Below the pieces are notes generated by a model. It searched no databases. It saw nothing but the letters and a program-made list of their open reading frames with translations, and was not told where the DNA came from. Below are positions 25,924 through 35,148 of a stretch of DNA of 64,000 nt, one piece after another. Position 1 is the first letter of the stretch. Each line of letters starts with the position of its first letter. The DNA lies in contig JAPLFH010000012.1 in assembly GCA_026390815.1 (NCBI GenBank), forward strand, positions 1-64,000. The letters run 5' to 3'. The DNA is from Ignavibacteriales bacterium (GTDB lineage Bacteria; Bacteroidota; Ignavibacteria; Ignavibacteriales; SURF-24). Both the position numbers and the translations under genes were made by a program.

Positions 25924-27273
25924 ATGAACACAGTTTCACTTTTAAGAGGAATACTTGGGCTAATTGTTTTACTTTCAATAGCCTATTTATTTTCCAATAA
26001 TAAAAAGAAAATTAATTGGAGATTGGTAGGTAGCGGTTTATTACTTCAAGTTGTATTTGCCATTTTTGTTTTAAAAGGAAGTGAACTAGCAAGTTTTTTT
26101 TCACCGCTTGGCTGGCCTAAAAAGTTAATTGAAGGTGTCGGTTATGTTTTTGTATTAATTCTTGGCTTTACTACCGAAGGATCCAAATTTGTTTTTGGCT
26201 CGCTGGCAATTAGTCCAGGTAATGCGGGCAGCCTTGGAATGTTCTTTGCGTTTCAGGTTTTACCAACAATTATTTTCTTCGCAAGCTTAATGTCTGTTCT
26301 TTACTATCTAGGAATAATGCAAAAAATTGTTCAAGCAATGGCTTGGGTTATGGCAAAAATTATGGGAACAAGCGGTGCTGAATCACTTTCTAACACAGCA
26401 AATATTTTTGTCGGTCAAACCGAAGCTCCATTAATGATAAAGCCATATATAAAAGGAATGACGAAAAGTGAACTCCTTACAATTATGGTTGGTGGTATGG
26501 CAACTATAGCAGGTGGAGTAATGGCTGCTTATATTCAAATCCTGGGAACAACGTATGCACAGGTAATGAATATATCACTTCAGCAAGCTCAAATATTATT
26601 TGCCACACATTTACTTGGGGCTAGTGTAATGGCGGCACCAGCAGGACTGCTAATTTCAAAAATTCTCTATCCCGAAACTACTGAACCAGAGACGAAAGGA
26701 AAAGTAAAAGTACCTGTTGAAAAAAATGCTTCCAATGTTGTAGAAGCAGCAGCTGTTGGAGCCGGTGATGGCTTAACGCTTGCCTTAAATGTTGGTGCTA
26801 TGTTAATTGCTTTCATTGCTTTGATTGCATTATTAAATTATTTATTGCACGGACTTGGAGAAATTACCGGTTTGAACGCCATTATATTAGCAAAATTCAA
26901 TCAACCTTTAAATCTGCAATTTCTTTTTGGTGTAATACTTCAATACCTGGCTATGGCAATTGGCGTTCCTTTAAACAATGCAATGCAGTTTGGTAGTTTG
27001 ATTGGAACAAAAGTAGTCCTTAATGAATTTGTTGCTTATGTCGATTTAACTAAAATGATAGAATTCAAACAGCTTGATCCTAAAACTATCTTTATGGCAA
27101 CTTATGCATTATGCGGATTTGCAAACTTCAGTTCTATCGCTATACAAATTGGTGGAATAAGTCCTCTTGCACCAAATAGAAGAAGCGATATTGCAAGTCT
27201 TGGTTTAAAAGCTGTGCTCGGTGGTTCTCTTGCTACCTTAATGACAGCCACCTTGGGTGGAATATTATTTTAA
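25924..27273 (+). CDS. nupC: Concentrative nucleoside transporter (NupC family)
   Basis: Cation-coupled nucleoside importer, 449 aa, about 10-11 membrane segments. Family marks: LGIMQKIVQAMAWVMAK, SGAESLSNTANIFVGQTEAP (nucleoside contact region with Gln and Thr), GGMATIAGGVMAAYI, AAPAGLLISKILYPET and CGFANFSSIAIQIGG near the C-terminus. The polar segment between residues about 255 and 275 is a cytoplasmic loop. It sits between tdk and punA, supplying substrate for the cytoplasmic salvage enzymes. Confidence 0.95.
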   Translation: MNTVSLLRGILGLIVLLSIAYLFSNNKKKINWRLVGSGLLLQVVFAIFVLKGSELASFFSPLGWPKKLIEGVGYVFVLILGFTTEGSKFVFGSLAISPGNAGSLGMFFAFQVLPTIIFFASLMSVLYYLGIMQKIVQAMAWVMAKIMGTSGAESLSNTANIFVGQTEAPLMIKPYIKGMTKSELLTIMVGGMATIAGGVMAAYIQILGTTYAQVMNISLQQAQILFATHLLGASVMAAPAGLLISKILYPETTEPETKGKVKVPVEKNASNVVEAAAVGAGDGLTLALNVGAMLIAFIALIALLNYLLHGLGEITGLNAIILAKFNQPLNLQFLFGVILQYLAMAIGVPLNNAMQFGSLIGTKVVLNEFVAYVDLTKMIEFKQLDPKTIFMATYALCGFANFSSIAIQIGGISPLAPNRRSDIASLGLKAVLGGSLATLMTATLGGILF

Positions 27274-27285
27274 TCGGAGGAATTT

Positions 27286-28107
27286 TTGGTTGACTTACAT
27301 TTCAAGTACAAAGAACTGATACAAATTCTTGAAAAAGAATCTCTTTTCATTCCGGATATTTCAATTGTACTTGGAAGTGGTTTAGGGGATTTTGCAGAGA
27401 GTGTTGATACTATAAAAACAATAAGTACTTCCGATTTACCAAATTATCCCAAATCAACAATTCCAGGGCACCAGGGTAAAATTCATTTTGCAAAATATAG
27501 CGGTAAAAATATTCTTTTATTCCAGGGAAGAATTCATTTTTATGAAGGCTATTCATTAAACCAATGTATACTTCCAGTTTTAATAGCTCACCAATTAGGA
27601 TCAAAAAAAATCCTTTTAACAAATGCGGCTGGAGGTATTAATGTAAATTTTAAACCCGGTGATTTGATGTTAAATGATTCATTCAATTCAATTAACATTA
27701 AAAAAGAATTAACCGACCTAATTGGTTTAGGTTCCTTGGATACAAGGAACAGGTTTATTGATTTCCCATCATCTTTGATGAATGAAAAATTTAGAAAAGC
27801 GGCATTAGAAGAAGATATCACTTTGCAAAGCGGAGTTTACTGGTTTACTAAGGGACCGAGTTATGAAACTCCAGCAGAAATAAAAATGATGGCTAAGTTT
27901 GGTGCCGATGCCGTTGGTATGTCCACGGTTCACGAAGCAGTTTATGCAGCTCATTTAGGAATGGATGTTGGCGCAATTTCTTGCATCACTAATTTTGCAG
28001 CAGGAATTTCCCCGGTAAAATTATCTCACAACGATGTAACTGAAACAGCTAACCTGGTTAAAGCAACTTTTGAAAGATTGGTTAAAAGAATAATATCAAT
28101 TGTTTAA
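27286..28107 (+). CDS. punA: Purine nucleoside phosphorylase
   Basis: Trimeric-type PNP (273 aa) splitting guanosine and inosine with phosphate to base and ribose-1-phosphate. VLGSGLGDFAE, IPGHQGKIHF, LFQGRIHFYEGYS, LTNAAGGINVNFKPGDLML and the active-site YWFTKGPSYETPAEIKM with GADAVGMSTVHEA and ITNFAAG. The start is TTG at 27286, five bases after a perfect GGAGG (27276-27280); no ATG fits. It ends the salvage operon. Confidence 0.94.
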   Translation: MVDLHFKYKELIQILEKESLFIPDISIVLGSGLGDFAESVDTIKTISTSDLPNYPKSTIPGHQGKIHFAKYSGKNILLFQGRIHFYEGYSLNQCILPVLIAHQLGSKKILLTNAAGGINVNFKPGDLMLNDSFNSINIKKELTDLIGLGSLDTRNRFIDFPSSLMNEKFRKAALEEDITLQSGVYWFTKGPSYETPAEIKMMAKFGADAVGMSTVHEAVYAAHLGMDVGAISCITNFAAGISPVKLSHNDVTETANLVKATFERLVKRIISIV

Positions 28108-28128
28108 TTGATAAATTGTTGCATTGTT

Positions 28129-28153
28129 AAATAGATTTGAGATTAATCTATTT
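28129..28153. terminator. Possible bidirectional terminator between punA and the nitrilase-family gene
   Basis: A perfect 9-bp inverted repeat, 28129-28137 with 28145-28153, has a 7-nt loop and is followed on the plus strand by TTTGATT. The stem is AT-rich and the U-tract short, but its place between convergent genes supports a terminator role. Confidence 0.4.
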
Positions 28154-28202
28154 TGATTCTTGATCAGCAATTTAAAAGTGTTACATTGAATAAGTTGTAA
28201 AA

Positions 28203-28964
28203 TTAAATAAGTGAAATGTCATTTAAGAATGGAAATTTATTTCTAACCTGATCTACTTTTTCCAATTCAATTTCAGCTATTACAACTTTTTCTTCATTTT
28301 CTAAAGAAACAATCTCTTCACCCATTGGATCAAACACACTACTAAATCCATTATATTGATTCTTTGGATCTGTGCCAACTCTATTTACTCCAATCACATA
28401 GCATTGATTTTCTATCGCCCTGGCTTTTAGCAAAGTTCTCCAATGTTCAATCCTTGGAATTGGCCAGTTAGCTATATTAATAATCAAGTGTACTTTTTCT
28501 TTTCCATAAAATCTATATAACTCCGGGAAACGAAGATCGTAACAAATTGAAAGACCAATTTTACAATCATTGACAATTGTTGTGCGTGGAGCATCTCCTT
28601 TTGCAAATTTTTTATCTTCACCAGAAAAAGAAAACGGATGTATTTTACTATACTTATTTATCAGAACGCCACTTCTGCTAATATGAATTAAAGAATTGAA
28701 TATCTTTTCCTCTTGTATTTCAATAACTCCGGCAATAATATCTGAGTTTAATTTCTGAGAAATGGTTTTGAAGAATTGGAAACTTTCTCCATCGATGGAC
28801 TCAGCAAACAGAGATGATTTCATTGTAAATCCTGTTAATGTCATTTCAGGAAAGATTATCAGATCAACATTTTTTGTTATCTGATTAACCATCAATAATA
28901 ATTTATCTTTGTTTGCTTCTTTATCTTCCCAAACAGGATTGTATTGTACTAAACCAATTTTCAT
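28203..28964 (-). CDS. Carbon-nitrogen hydrolase (nitrilase superfamily)
   Basis: 253-aa cytoplasmic amidase-like protein with the Glu-Lys-Cys triad: Glu in LIIFPEMTLTGFT, Lys in INKYSKIHPFSFSGE and Cys in IGLSICYDLRFPELYR. It resembles omega-amidase/YafV (Nit2-like), which handles 2-oxoglutaramate or oxidised glutathione fragments; exact substrate unproven. ATG 28964 begins the conserved core (MKIGLVQYNPVW); the frame continues upstream over unrelated sequence that reaches into gltD. It follows gltD by 67 nt, so a link to glutamine metabolism is plausible. Confidence 0.88.
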   Translation of the reverse strand: MKIGLVQYNPVWEDKEANKDKLLLMVNQITKNVDLIIFPEMTLTGFTMKSSLFAESIDGESFQFFKTISQKLNSDIIAGVIEIQEEKIFNSLIHISRSGVLINKYSKIHPFSFSGEDKKFAKGDAPRTTIVNDCKIGLSICYDLRFPELYRFYGKEKVHLIINIANWPIPRIEHWRTLLKARAIENQCYVIGVNRVGTDPKNQYNGFSSVFDPMGEEIVSLENEEKVVIAEIELEKVDQVRNKFPFLNDISLI

Positions 28965-29031
28965 AATTGACTTAATTTTTTGATAGAAAGTTAATGAAGT
29001 AAATAAATTTATACAATATAAGATTGCACTA

Positions 29032-30450
29032 TTATAATTTTTGAAGATAGTTGTTAACTGCTTCAGCAACTTTCCTTCCGGAATTGATTGCTCTAACTAC
29101 AAGACTTGCTCCGGTTATTGTATCGCCAGTGGCAAAGAATCCATTAGTTGATGACATATAATTGGAATCAACTTTAATATTTCCTCTGTTATCAATTTCA
29201 ATATTTAGGTCCTTTACAAGAGAACCATGTTCAACATGGATAAATCCCATTGCAAGCAAAACCAAATCAGCATCTAAGATAAAATCAGATCCATCTACTT
29301 CGAGGAATTGTTTGTTCCCTTCTGTCCACTCCAAATCTTTGCAGTTTATCCTTTTTACTTTACCATCTTCACCTTCAAAAGATTTTGCCATAAAATTCCA
29401 TCTTCTTTCACAACCTTCATCGTGCGAGCTTGATGTGTGCAGGATGAGCGGCCAATTTGGCCAGGGATTATAAAGTGTTCTTTCAATTGGTGGCTGCGGA
29501 AGAATCTCTACTTGCGTAATGCTTTTGGCACCCTGACGATTTGAAGTACCAACACAATCAGACCCAGTATCTCCGCCACCAATCACTACCACGTTTTTAT
29601 TTTTAGCAGAAATAATATTTTCTTCGGGAATAATATTGCCTGCATTTATTTTATTTTGCTGCGTTAAAAAATCCATTGCAAAATGAATTCCCTTCATCTC
29701 TCTTCCGGGAATATCCATATCTCTTGGAATTGTTGAACCAGCAGCCAGAACTACTGCATTAAAAGATCTTTGTAAATATTTGGCTGAAATATCTATCCCA
29801 ACATTCACTCCAGTCTCAAATACAACACCTTCGGCTTTCATCTGTTCAAGTCGTCTGTCAATAATCTTTTTTTCTAATTTAAAATCCGGGATTCCATACC
29901 TCAACAGTCCACCAATTCTATCACTTTTTTCAAACACAACTACATCGTGACCGGTTCTTGCTAATTGTTGTGCAGCAGCTAAGCCAGCCGGACCTGATCC
30001 AACAACAGCTATTCTTTTACCTGATTTGTAAGTTGAAATTTCCGGTACAATCCAACCTTCTTCCCAACCACGTTCCACTATTTGCAATTCAATATGTTTA
30101 ATTGTAACGGCTGACTGATTGATCGATAATGTGCATGCGAATTCACAAGGTGCCGGGCAAACTCTTCCGGTAAATTCCGGAAAGTTAATAGTTGAGTGAA
30201 GTAATGTTAATGCTTTCTTCCACTGATTTTTATAAACCATATCATTCCAATCTGGAATTCGATTTCCGCATGGACAACCTTGTGAATGGCAATATGGTAT
30301 TCCACAATCCATGCATCTTGATGCTTGCTCTGCTACTTCATCTTTTTTAAGAAGCTGATCAAACTCTCGGAAGTCAGTTATTCTTTCTGTGATTGAACGC
30401 TTCTTTGGATTTGTTCTAGTGTATTCTAAAAATCCAGTTGGTTTACCCAT
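29032..30450 (-). CDS. gltD: Glutamate synthase (NADPH/NADH) small subunit
   Basis: 472-aa FAD/Fe-S flavoprotein delivering NAD(P)H electrons to GltB. The N-terminal ferredoxin-like motif CMDCGIPYCHSQGCPCGNRI, with more Cys in RVCPAPCEFAC, binds two 4Fe-4S clusters. The FAD Rossmann motif is VAVVGSGPAGLAAAQQLA, the NADPH motif VVVIGGGDTGSDCVG, and the C-terminal FAD contact GFFATGDTITGASLVVRAI. Its start overlaps the end of gltB by 8 bases, so the two subunits are translationally coupled. Confidence 0.97.
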   Translation of the reverse strand: MGKPTGFLEYTRTNPKKRSITERITDFREFDQLLKKDEVAEQASRCMDCGIPYCHSQGCPCGNRIPDWNDMVYKNQWKKALTLLHSTINFPEFTGRVCPAPCEFACTLSINQSAVTIKHIELQIVERGWEEGWIVPEISTYKSGKRIAVVGSGPAGLAAAQQLARTGHDVVVFEKSDRIGGLLRYGIPDFKLEKKIIDRRLEQMKAEGVVFETGVNVGIDISAKYLQRSFNAVVLAAGSTIPRDMDIPGREMKGIHFAMDFLTQQNKINAGNIIPEENIISAKNKNVVVIGGGDTGSDCVGTSNRQGAKSITQVEILPQPPIERTLYNPWPNWPLILHTSSSHDEGCERRWNFMAKSFEGEDGKVKRINCKDLEWTEGNKQFLEVDGSDFILDADLVLLAMGFIHVEHGSLVKDLNIEIDNRGNIKVDSNYMSSTNGFFATGDTITGASLVVRAINSGRKVAEAVNNYLQKL

Positions 30451-33400
30451 TGAACACCTCCTCAGTTACAGCAACTGTATCAACGTCGCGTTGTTCCTGC
30501 AATCGCATTCTCTCAAGTGATTTTCTATAATCAATTGGTATTACTTTTACAAACATTGGCAGGTTCGATTCCCAATTATCCAAAATCATTTTTGCTCTTG
30601 TGCTTTTTGTATAGAAAAAATGTTTCTCAATCATTTCTCTTAATTGAATTTTATCATCCTTATCCCAAACGCTTTCAAGATCGACCATGTCAAGATTACA
30701 CTTGGTATCGAACAGCTGGGTTTGATCATAAACGTAAGCAATACCGCCGCTCATTCCAGCCGCAAAATTTTTTCCTGTTGAACCAATTACAACTACCATC
30801 CCACCAGTCATATATTCGCAGCCATGATCACCTATTCCTTCCACAACTGTTTTAGCCCCGCTGTTACGAACTGCAAATCTTTCACCTGCTTTTCCGTTTA
30901 TATAAATCTCGCCACCAGTTGCACCATAAAGAACAACATTTCCAGCAATAACATTTTCTGCAGCCTGAAATCCAGCATTGGTGGGAGGAACTAAAACAAT
31001 TCTGCCACCGGACATTCCTTTACCAACATAATCGTTTGTATCACCAACAACTTTTATAGAAATTCCCGGAACTAAAAAAGCTCCCAGACTTTGTCCCGCT
31101 GATCCAACAAAATTTAATTTAATGGTACCTTCCAATAATCCCTTTGGTCCATATCTTCTTACAATTTCTCCGCTTAATCTTGCACCAACTGTTCTGTGGA
31201 CATTTCTGATTGGCAAATTAACTTTAACTGGTGTTCTACTTTCTAAAGCAGGTCTCACCATTTTGATAAGTTCGTCATCAAAAACTTCAGATTCTTCCTG
31301 GTTGGCTATGCAGCAGGTTGTAACCATTGTTTCATCCTTAAATGCAGAAAGTAAAGGAAGCAAATCTAATTTATTTGTTTTCCAATTATTTTCTGATGGC
31401 CTGTACTCAAGAATTTCTGTATGACCGCACATTTCCTCGACTGTTTTAAATCCTAACTCAGCCATTTGTTCACGCAAGTCCTGCGCAAGAAACTTGAAAA
31501 AGTTCTCAACATATTCTGGTTTCCCTGTAAAGCGAGAACGAAGAAGTGGATCTTGTGTAGCTACCCCAACAGAGCAGGTGTTCAAGTGACATTTACGGAG
31601 CATAATACATCCAATTGTAATCAGAACCGAAGTTGCAAATCCAAATTCCTCAGCACCAAGTAAAGCAGCCACAGCAATATCTCTCCCGGTTTTTATTTGT
31701 CCATCAACTTGAACAAGAATTTTATCCCGGAGATTATTTGCCATTAAAGTTTGATGAGTTTCAGCCAATCCAATTTCCCAGGGAATTCCTGCATGGCGAA
31801 TTGCGGTTAGAGGAGAAGCACCTGTTCCTCCTTCATAGCCGGAGATTAAAACTAAATCAGCTTTAGCCTTTGCAACGCCTGCTGCAATTGTTCCCACACC
31901 TGTTTCGGAAACAAGTTTAACTGAAACTTTTGCTTTTGGATGAACACATTTCAAATCGTAAATCAGCTGAGCAAGATCTTCAATTGAATAAATATCGTGA
32001 TGTGGTGGTGGAGAAATTAATGTAACACCGGATGTAGTATGGCGGACTTTTGCAATTTCTTCACTAACTTTATGTCCGGGTAACTGCCCACCTTCGCCAG
32101 GTTTTGCTCCTTGTGCAACTTTAATTTGAATTTCATCTGCACTTAATAAATATTCTGCAGTAACTCCAAAACGTCCTGAAGCAATTTGTTTTACTTTAGA
32201 GCGTTTACTATCTCCATTCGGCAAGGGAATATTTCTTTCCATATCTTCGCCGCCTTCACCGGAGTTGCTTCTACTTCCAAGTCTGTTCATTGCGATTGCA
32301 ATTGTTTCATGAGCTTCTTTGCTGATTGAACCAAAAGACATTGCAGAAACCACAAATCTTTTTATGATTGATTCAACAGGTTCCACTTCATCAATTGGAA
32401 CAGGAGTTCTTTTCTTGAATTTTAATAAGCCACGAATAGTTTTGCCTTCAGTATTCGATTCGTTTACAATTTTGATATATTCTTTAAAGACCGAATAATC
32501 ATTTGCTCGTACAGATAACTGAAGTTTTGAAATTGCTTCATAAGTCCAAAAATGATTTTCACCATCGATACGACTTAAATATGAACCACCAACATCAAGC
32601 AGGTTGTTGAATTTGCCATGTTCTGGAAAACCTTGCCGATGTCTGAGTATTGCTTCCTTTTCGATTTCTTTTAGACATAATCCACCAAGCCGAGAAATTG
32701 TACTTGAGAAAAATTTATCAATCACCTCTCGACTAATTCCTATTGCTTCAAAAGTTTGCGCTTCAAAAAAACTATGAACTGTAGAAATTCCCAATCGGCT
32801 CATCGTTTTTAAAAAGCCTTTCTTAACTGCAATGATATAGGAATCGAGTGCTTCTTCCGGTTTCAAATTCTGTTCAAGCATATTTGTTTCAGCAAGATCT
32901 CGGATAGTAGCAAATGCAAGATAAGGACAAATTGCATCGGCACCGAAACCGATTAGCAAAGCAAAATGTATTACTTCTCTAACTTCCCCTGAATCAATTA
33001 TTATACTTGCATGGTTACGCAATCCTTTCTTTGCAAGGTGATGATGCAAACCTGAAGCAGCAAGAAGTGATGGAATAGGAACCTTGTTTATCTTTAAGTT
33101 TCTATCGGAAAGGATTAGGATAGTTGCTCCATCCTGAATTAATTTTTCTGCCTGATCAAAAATTAAATCGAGTGACTTTTGCAAACCGTTCTCTTCATCT
33201 GCTGAGAATAAAATATCAATTGTTTTTGTGCTAATATGCGGGTGATTTGCCGACTTTATTCGCATCAAATCTTCAGTTGTTAAAATTGGATGTGATAGTT
33301 TGAATCCACGAAAATGTTCCGGAGTTTCTTCAAGCAAACTTCCTTCTCCACCAACAAAACTTTCCAATGACATTACAAGTTCTTCGCGGAGTGGATCGAT

Positions 33401-35005
33401 TGCAGGATTTGTTACTTGCGCAAACCTCTGCTTGAAATATGCAAACAAAGATTGAGGACGGTTTGACAATATCGCAAGCGGTGTATCATTTCCCATTGAA
33501 CCAACCGCCTCCTGACTTCTGGAAGCCATCGGATTGATAATCATCTTAAGTTCTTCTTCGGTGTACCCAAATGCATGCTGCTTTTGCAGTAATTCTTCCG
33601 GGTTTTCTTCCGGAATACTTCCGGGTGTAAACAATCCACGCAATTCTATAATATTATCTTTAATCCATCTGCGGTAAGGTTTCTGTCTGGAAATTTTGGC
33701 TTTGATTTCTTTATCAGGTACAACTCTATTTTGAATTAAATCCGCAAGAAGCATTTTGCCAGGTGAAAGTCTGCTTCGTTTAATCATTTTTTCTGCCGGA
33801 AGATCGAGTACACCGGTTTCCGATGCGAGCAAAACTATTCCATCACTTGTTATTGTATAGCGCGAAGGACGTAAACCATTTCTATCCAAAATTCCACCAA
33901 TAAATCGCGCATCCGAAAATGCAATTGCCGCTGGACCATCCCATGGTTCCATTATAGCTGAATGAAATTCATAGAATGCACGCTTATCTTCACTCATCTG
34001 AATTTTAGGTCCGTTTGCTTCGGGCACCATCATCATCATTGCGTGAGGAAGAGAGCGACCTCCAAGAACAATAAGTTCGAGAACATTATCAAAGATAGCG
34101 GAGTCGCTTCCTGATTCATCAATAATCGGTTTTATTTTTTCAAGATCATCGCCAAATAAATTAGATTTTAGAATTGCCTCACGTGCTTTCATACGATGGA
34201 TGTTACCGCTTAGTGTATTAATTTCTCCATTATGTGCGATGTAACGGAACGGTTGTGCAAGATTCCAGGTTGGTAAAGTGTTTGTACTGTACCTTTGATG
34301 AATAATTCCAAATGAACTGGCAAATCTTTTATCGGAAAGATCCGGAAAGAATATTGGAAGCTGATGAGCGGTTAATAATCCTTTGTACACAATTTTAGTG
34401 GAGGACATGCTTGCAACATAAAACTGACTTGTATCTCCGTCCCAACTATTTATTTCTTTTTCCACTAATCGCCTGATTACATACAATTTTCTTTCGAAAG
34501 AATTTATTTCAATTTTACCACGATGAATAAACAATTGATAAACCTGTGGTTTTGTGGTTTTTGCTAAATCGCCAAGAGTACTTTCATCAACTGGTACTTT
34601 ACGCCAGCCTAATACTTCGCATCCTTCTTCTGAAACAAATTTTTCAAAGGTTGAAATACATCTTTCAGTAAGAGATGAATCTGCCGGCATAAAGATCATA
34701 GCAGCAGCATAATCGCCGGTTTTTGGTAAATGAATTCCAATTGACTTACATTCATCTTTAAAAAATGTGTCCGGTGTTTGAATCATAATTCCAGCACCAT
34801 CACCGGTAGTTTTATCACCGCCTAATGCGCCGCGATGTTCAAGATTAACAAGTACAGTAATTGAATCTTCAATTATTTTATGACTTGGAATTCCATCCAA
34901 TTTAACAATAAAGCCAACTCCGCAATTATCATGTTCAAATGATGGATCGTAAAGTCCACGCTTTAAAAGTCTTCCGGCGGAGTTTCTATTCCACATGTTT
35001 TTCAT
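30443..35005 (-). CDS. gltB: Glutamate synthase large subunit
   Basis: About 1520 aa, full length. The N-terminal class II glutaminase domain has nucleophile Cys in HDNCGVGF (Cys31 counting from the upstream ATG), so the leading peptide is expected to be removed. Central and synthase domains follow, with FMN/2-oxoglutarate segments (SGEGGEDMERN, KVSVKLVSETGVGTIAAGVA, GYEGGTGASPLTA) and the 3Fe-4S motif CIMLRKCHLNTCSVG. The C-terminal GXGXG beta-helix domain comes last. It makes two glutamates from glutamine and 2-oxoglutarate. ATG 35005, with AGGA 9 nt upstream, is preferred over ATG 35014, which abuts that AGGA. A TAGTTTTG box just upstream may be its promoter. Confidence 0.96.
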   Translation of the reverse strand: MKNMWNRNSAGRLLKRGLYDPSFEHDNCGVGFIVKLDGIPSHKIIEDSITVLVNLEHRGALGGDKTTGDGAGIMIQTPDTFFKDECKSIGIHLPKTGDYAAAMIFMPADSSLTERCISTFEKFVSEEGCEVLGWRKVPVDESTLGDLAKTTKPQVYQLFIHRGKIEINSFERKLYVIRRLVEKEINSWDGDTSQFYVASMSSTKIVYKGLLTAHQLPIFFPDLSDKRFASSFGIIHQRYSTNTLPTWNLAQPFRYIAHNGEINTLSGNIHRMKAREAILKSNLFGDDLEKIKPIIDESGSDSAIFDNVLELIVLGGRSLPHAMMMMVPEANGPKIQMSEDKRAFYEFHSAIMEPWDGPAAIAFSDARFIGGILDRNGLRPSRYTITSDGIVLLASETGVLDLPAEKMIKRSRLSPGKMLLADLIQNRVVPDKEIKAKISRQKPYRRWIKDNIIELRGLFTPGSIPEENPEELLQKQHAFGYTEEELKMIINPMASRSQEAVGSMGNDTPLAILSNRPQSLFAYFKQRFAQVTNPAIDPLREELVMSLESFVGGEGSLLEETPEHFRGFKLSHPILTTEDLMRIKSANHPHISTKTIDILFSADEENGLQKSLDLIFDQAEKLIQDGATILILSDRNLKINKVPIPSLLAASGLHHHLAKKGLRNHASIIIDSGEVREVIHFALLIGFGADAICPYLAFATIRDLAETNMLEQNLKPEEALDSYIIAVKKGFLKTMSRLGISTVHSFFEAQTFEAIGISREVIDKFFSSTISRLGGLCLKEIEKEAILRHRQGFPEHGKFNNLLDVGGSYLSRIDGENHFWTYEAISKLQLSVRANDYSVFKEYIKIVNESNTEGKTIRGLLKFKKRTPVPIDEVEPVESIIKRFVVSAMSFGSISKEAHETIAIAMNRLGSRSNSGEGGEDMERNIPLPNGDSKRSKVKQIASGRFGVTAEYLLSADEIQIKVAQGAKPGEGGQLPGHKVSEEIAKVRHTTSGVTLISPPPHHDIYSIEDLAQLIYDLKCVHPKAKVSVKLVSETGVGTIAAGVAKAKADLVLISGYEGGTGASPLTAIRHAGIPWEIGLAETHQTLMANNLRDKILVQVDGQIKTGRDIAVAALLGAEEFGFATSVLITIGCIMLRKCHLNTCSVGVATQDPLLRSRFTGKPEYVENFFKFLAQDLREQMAELGFKTVEEMCGHTEILEYRPSENNWKTNKLDLLPLLSAFKDETMVTTCCIANQEESEVFDDELIKMVRPALESRTPVKVNLPIRNVHRTVGARLSGEIVRRYGPKGLLEGTIKLNFVGSAGQSLGAFLVPGISIKVVGDTNDYVGKGMSGGRIVLVPPTNAGFQAAENVIAGNVVLYGATGGEIYINGKAGERFAVRNSGAKTVVEGIGDHGCEYMTGGMVVVIGSTGKNFAAGMSGGIAYVYDQTQLFDTKCNLDMVDLESVWDKDDKIQLREMIEKHFFYTKSTRAKMILDNWESNLPMFVKVIPIDYRKSLERMRLQEQRDVDTVAVTEEVFNG

Positions 35006-35148
35006 CAATATCATTCCTTTGTTTACAAAACTATAAATAGAATGAGGAAATTAAATAACTACAATGCTGCCCATATATTTTCTTAATTCCTGAAGAATTG
35101 CATCCGTTAAGAAAATGGAAAACACAATTAAGAGATTGAAATTAAATT

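Noticed and set aside
35077-35116. Terminator after cimA or an operator before gltB
   Set aside because: The 10-bp inverted repeat is AT-rich with no U-tract on either strand; not strong enough to call as a feature.
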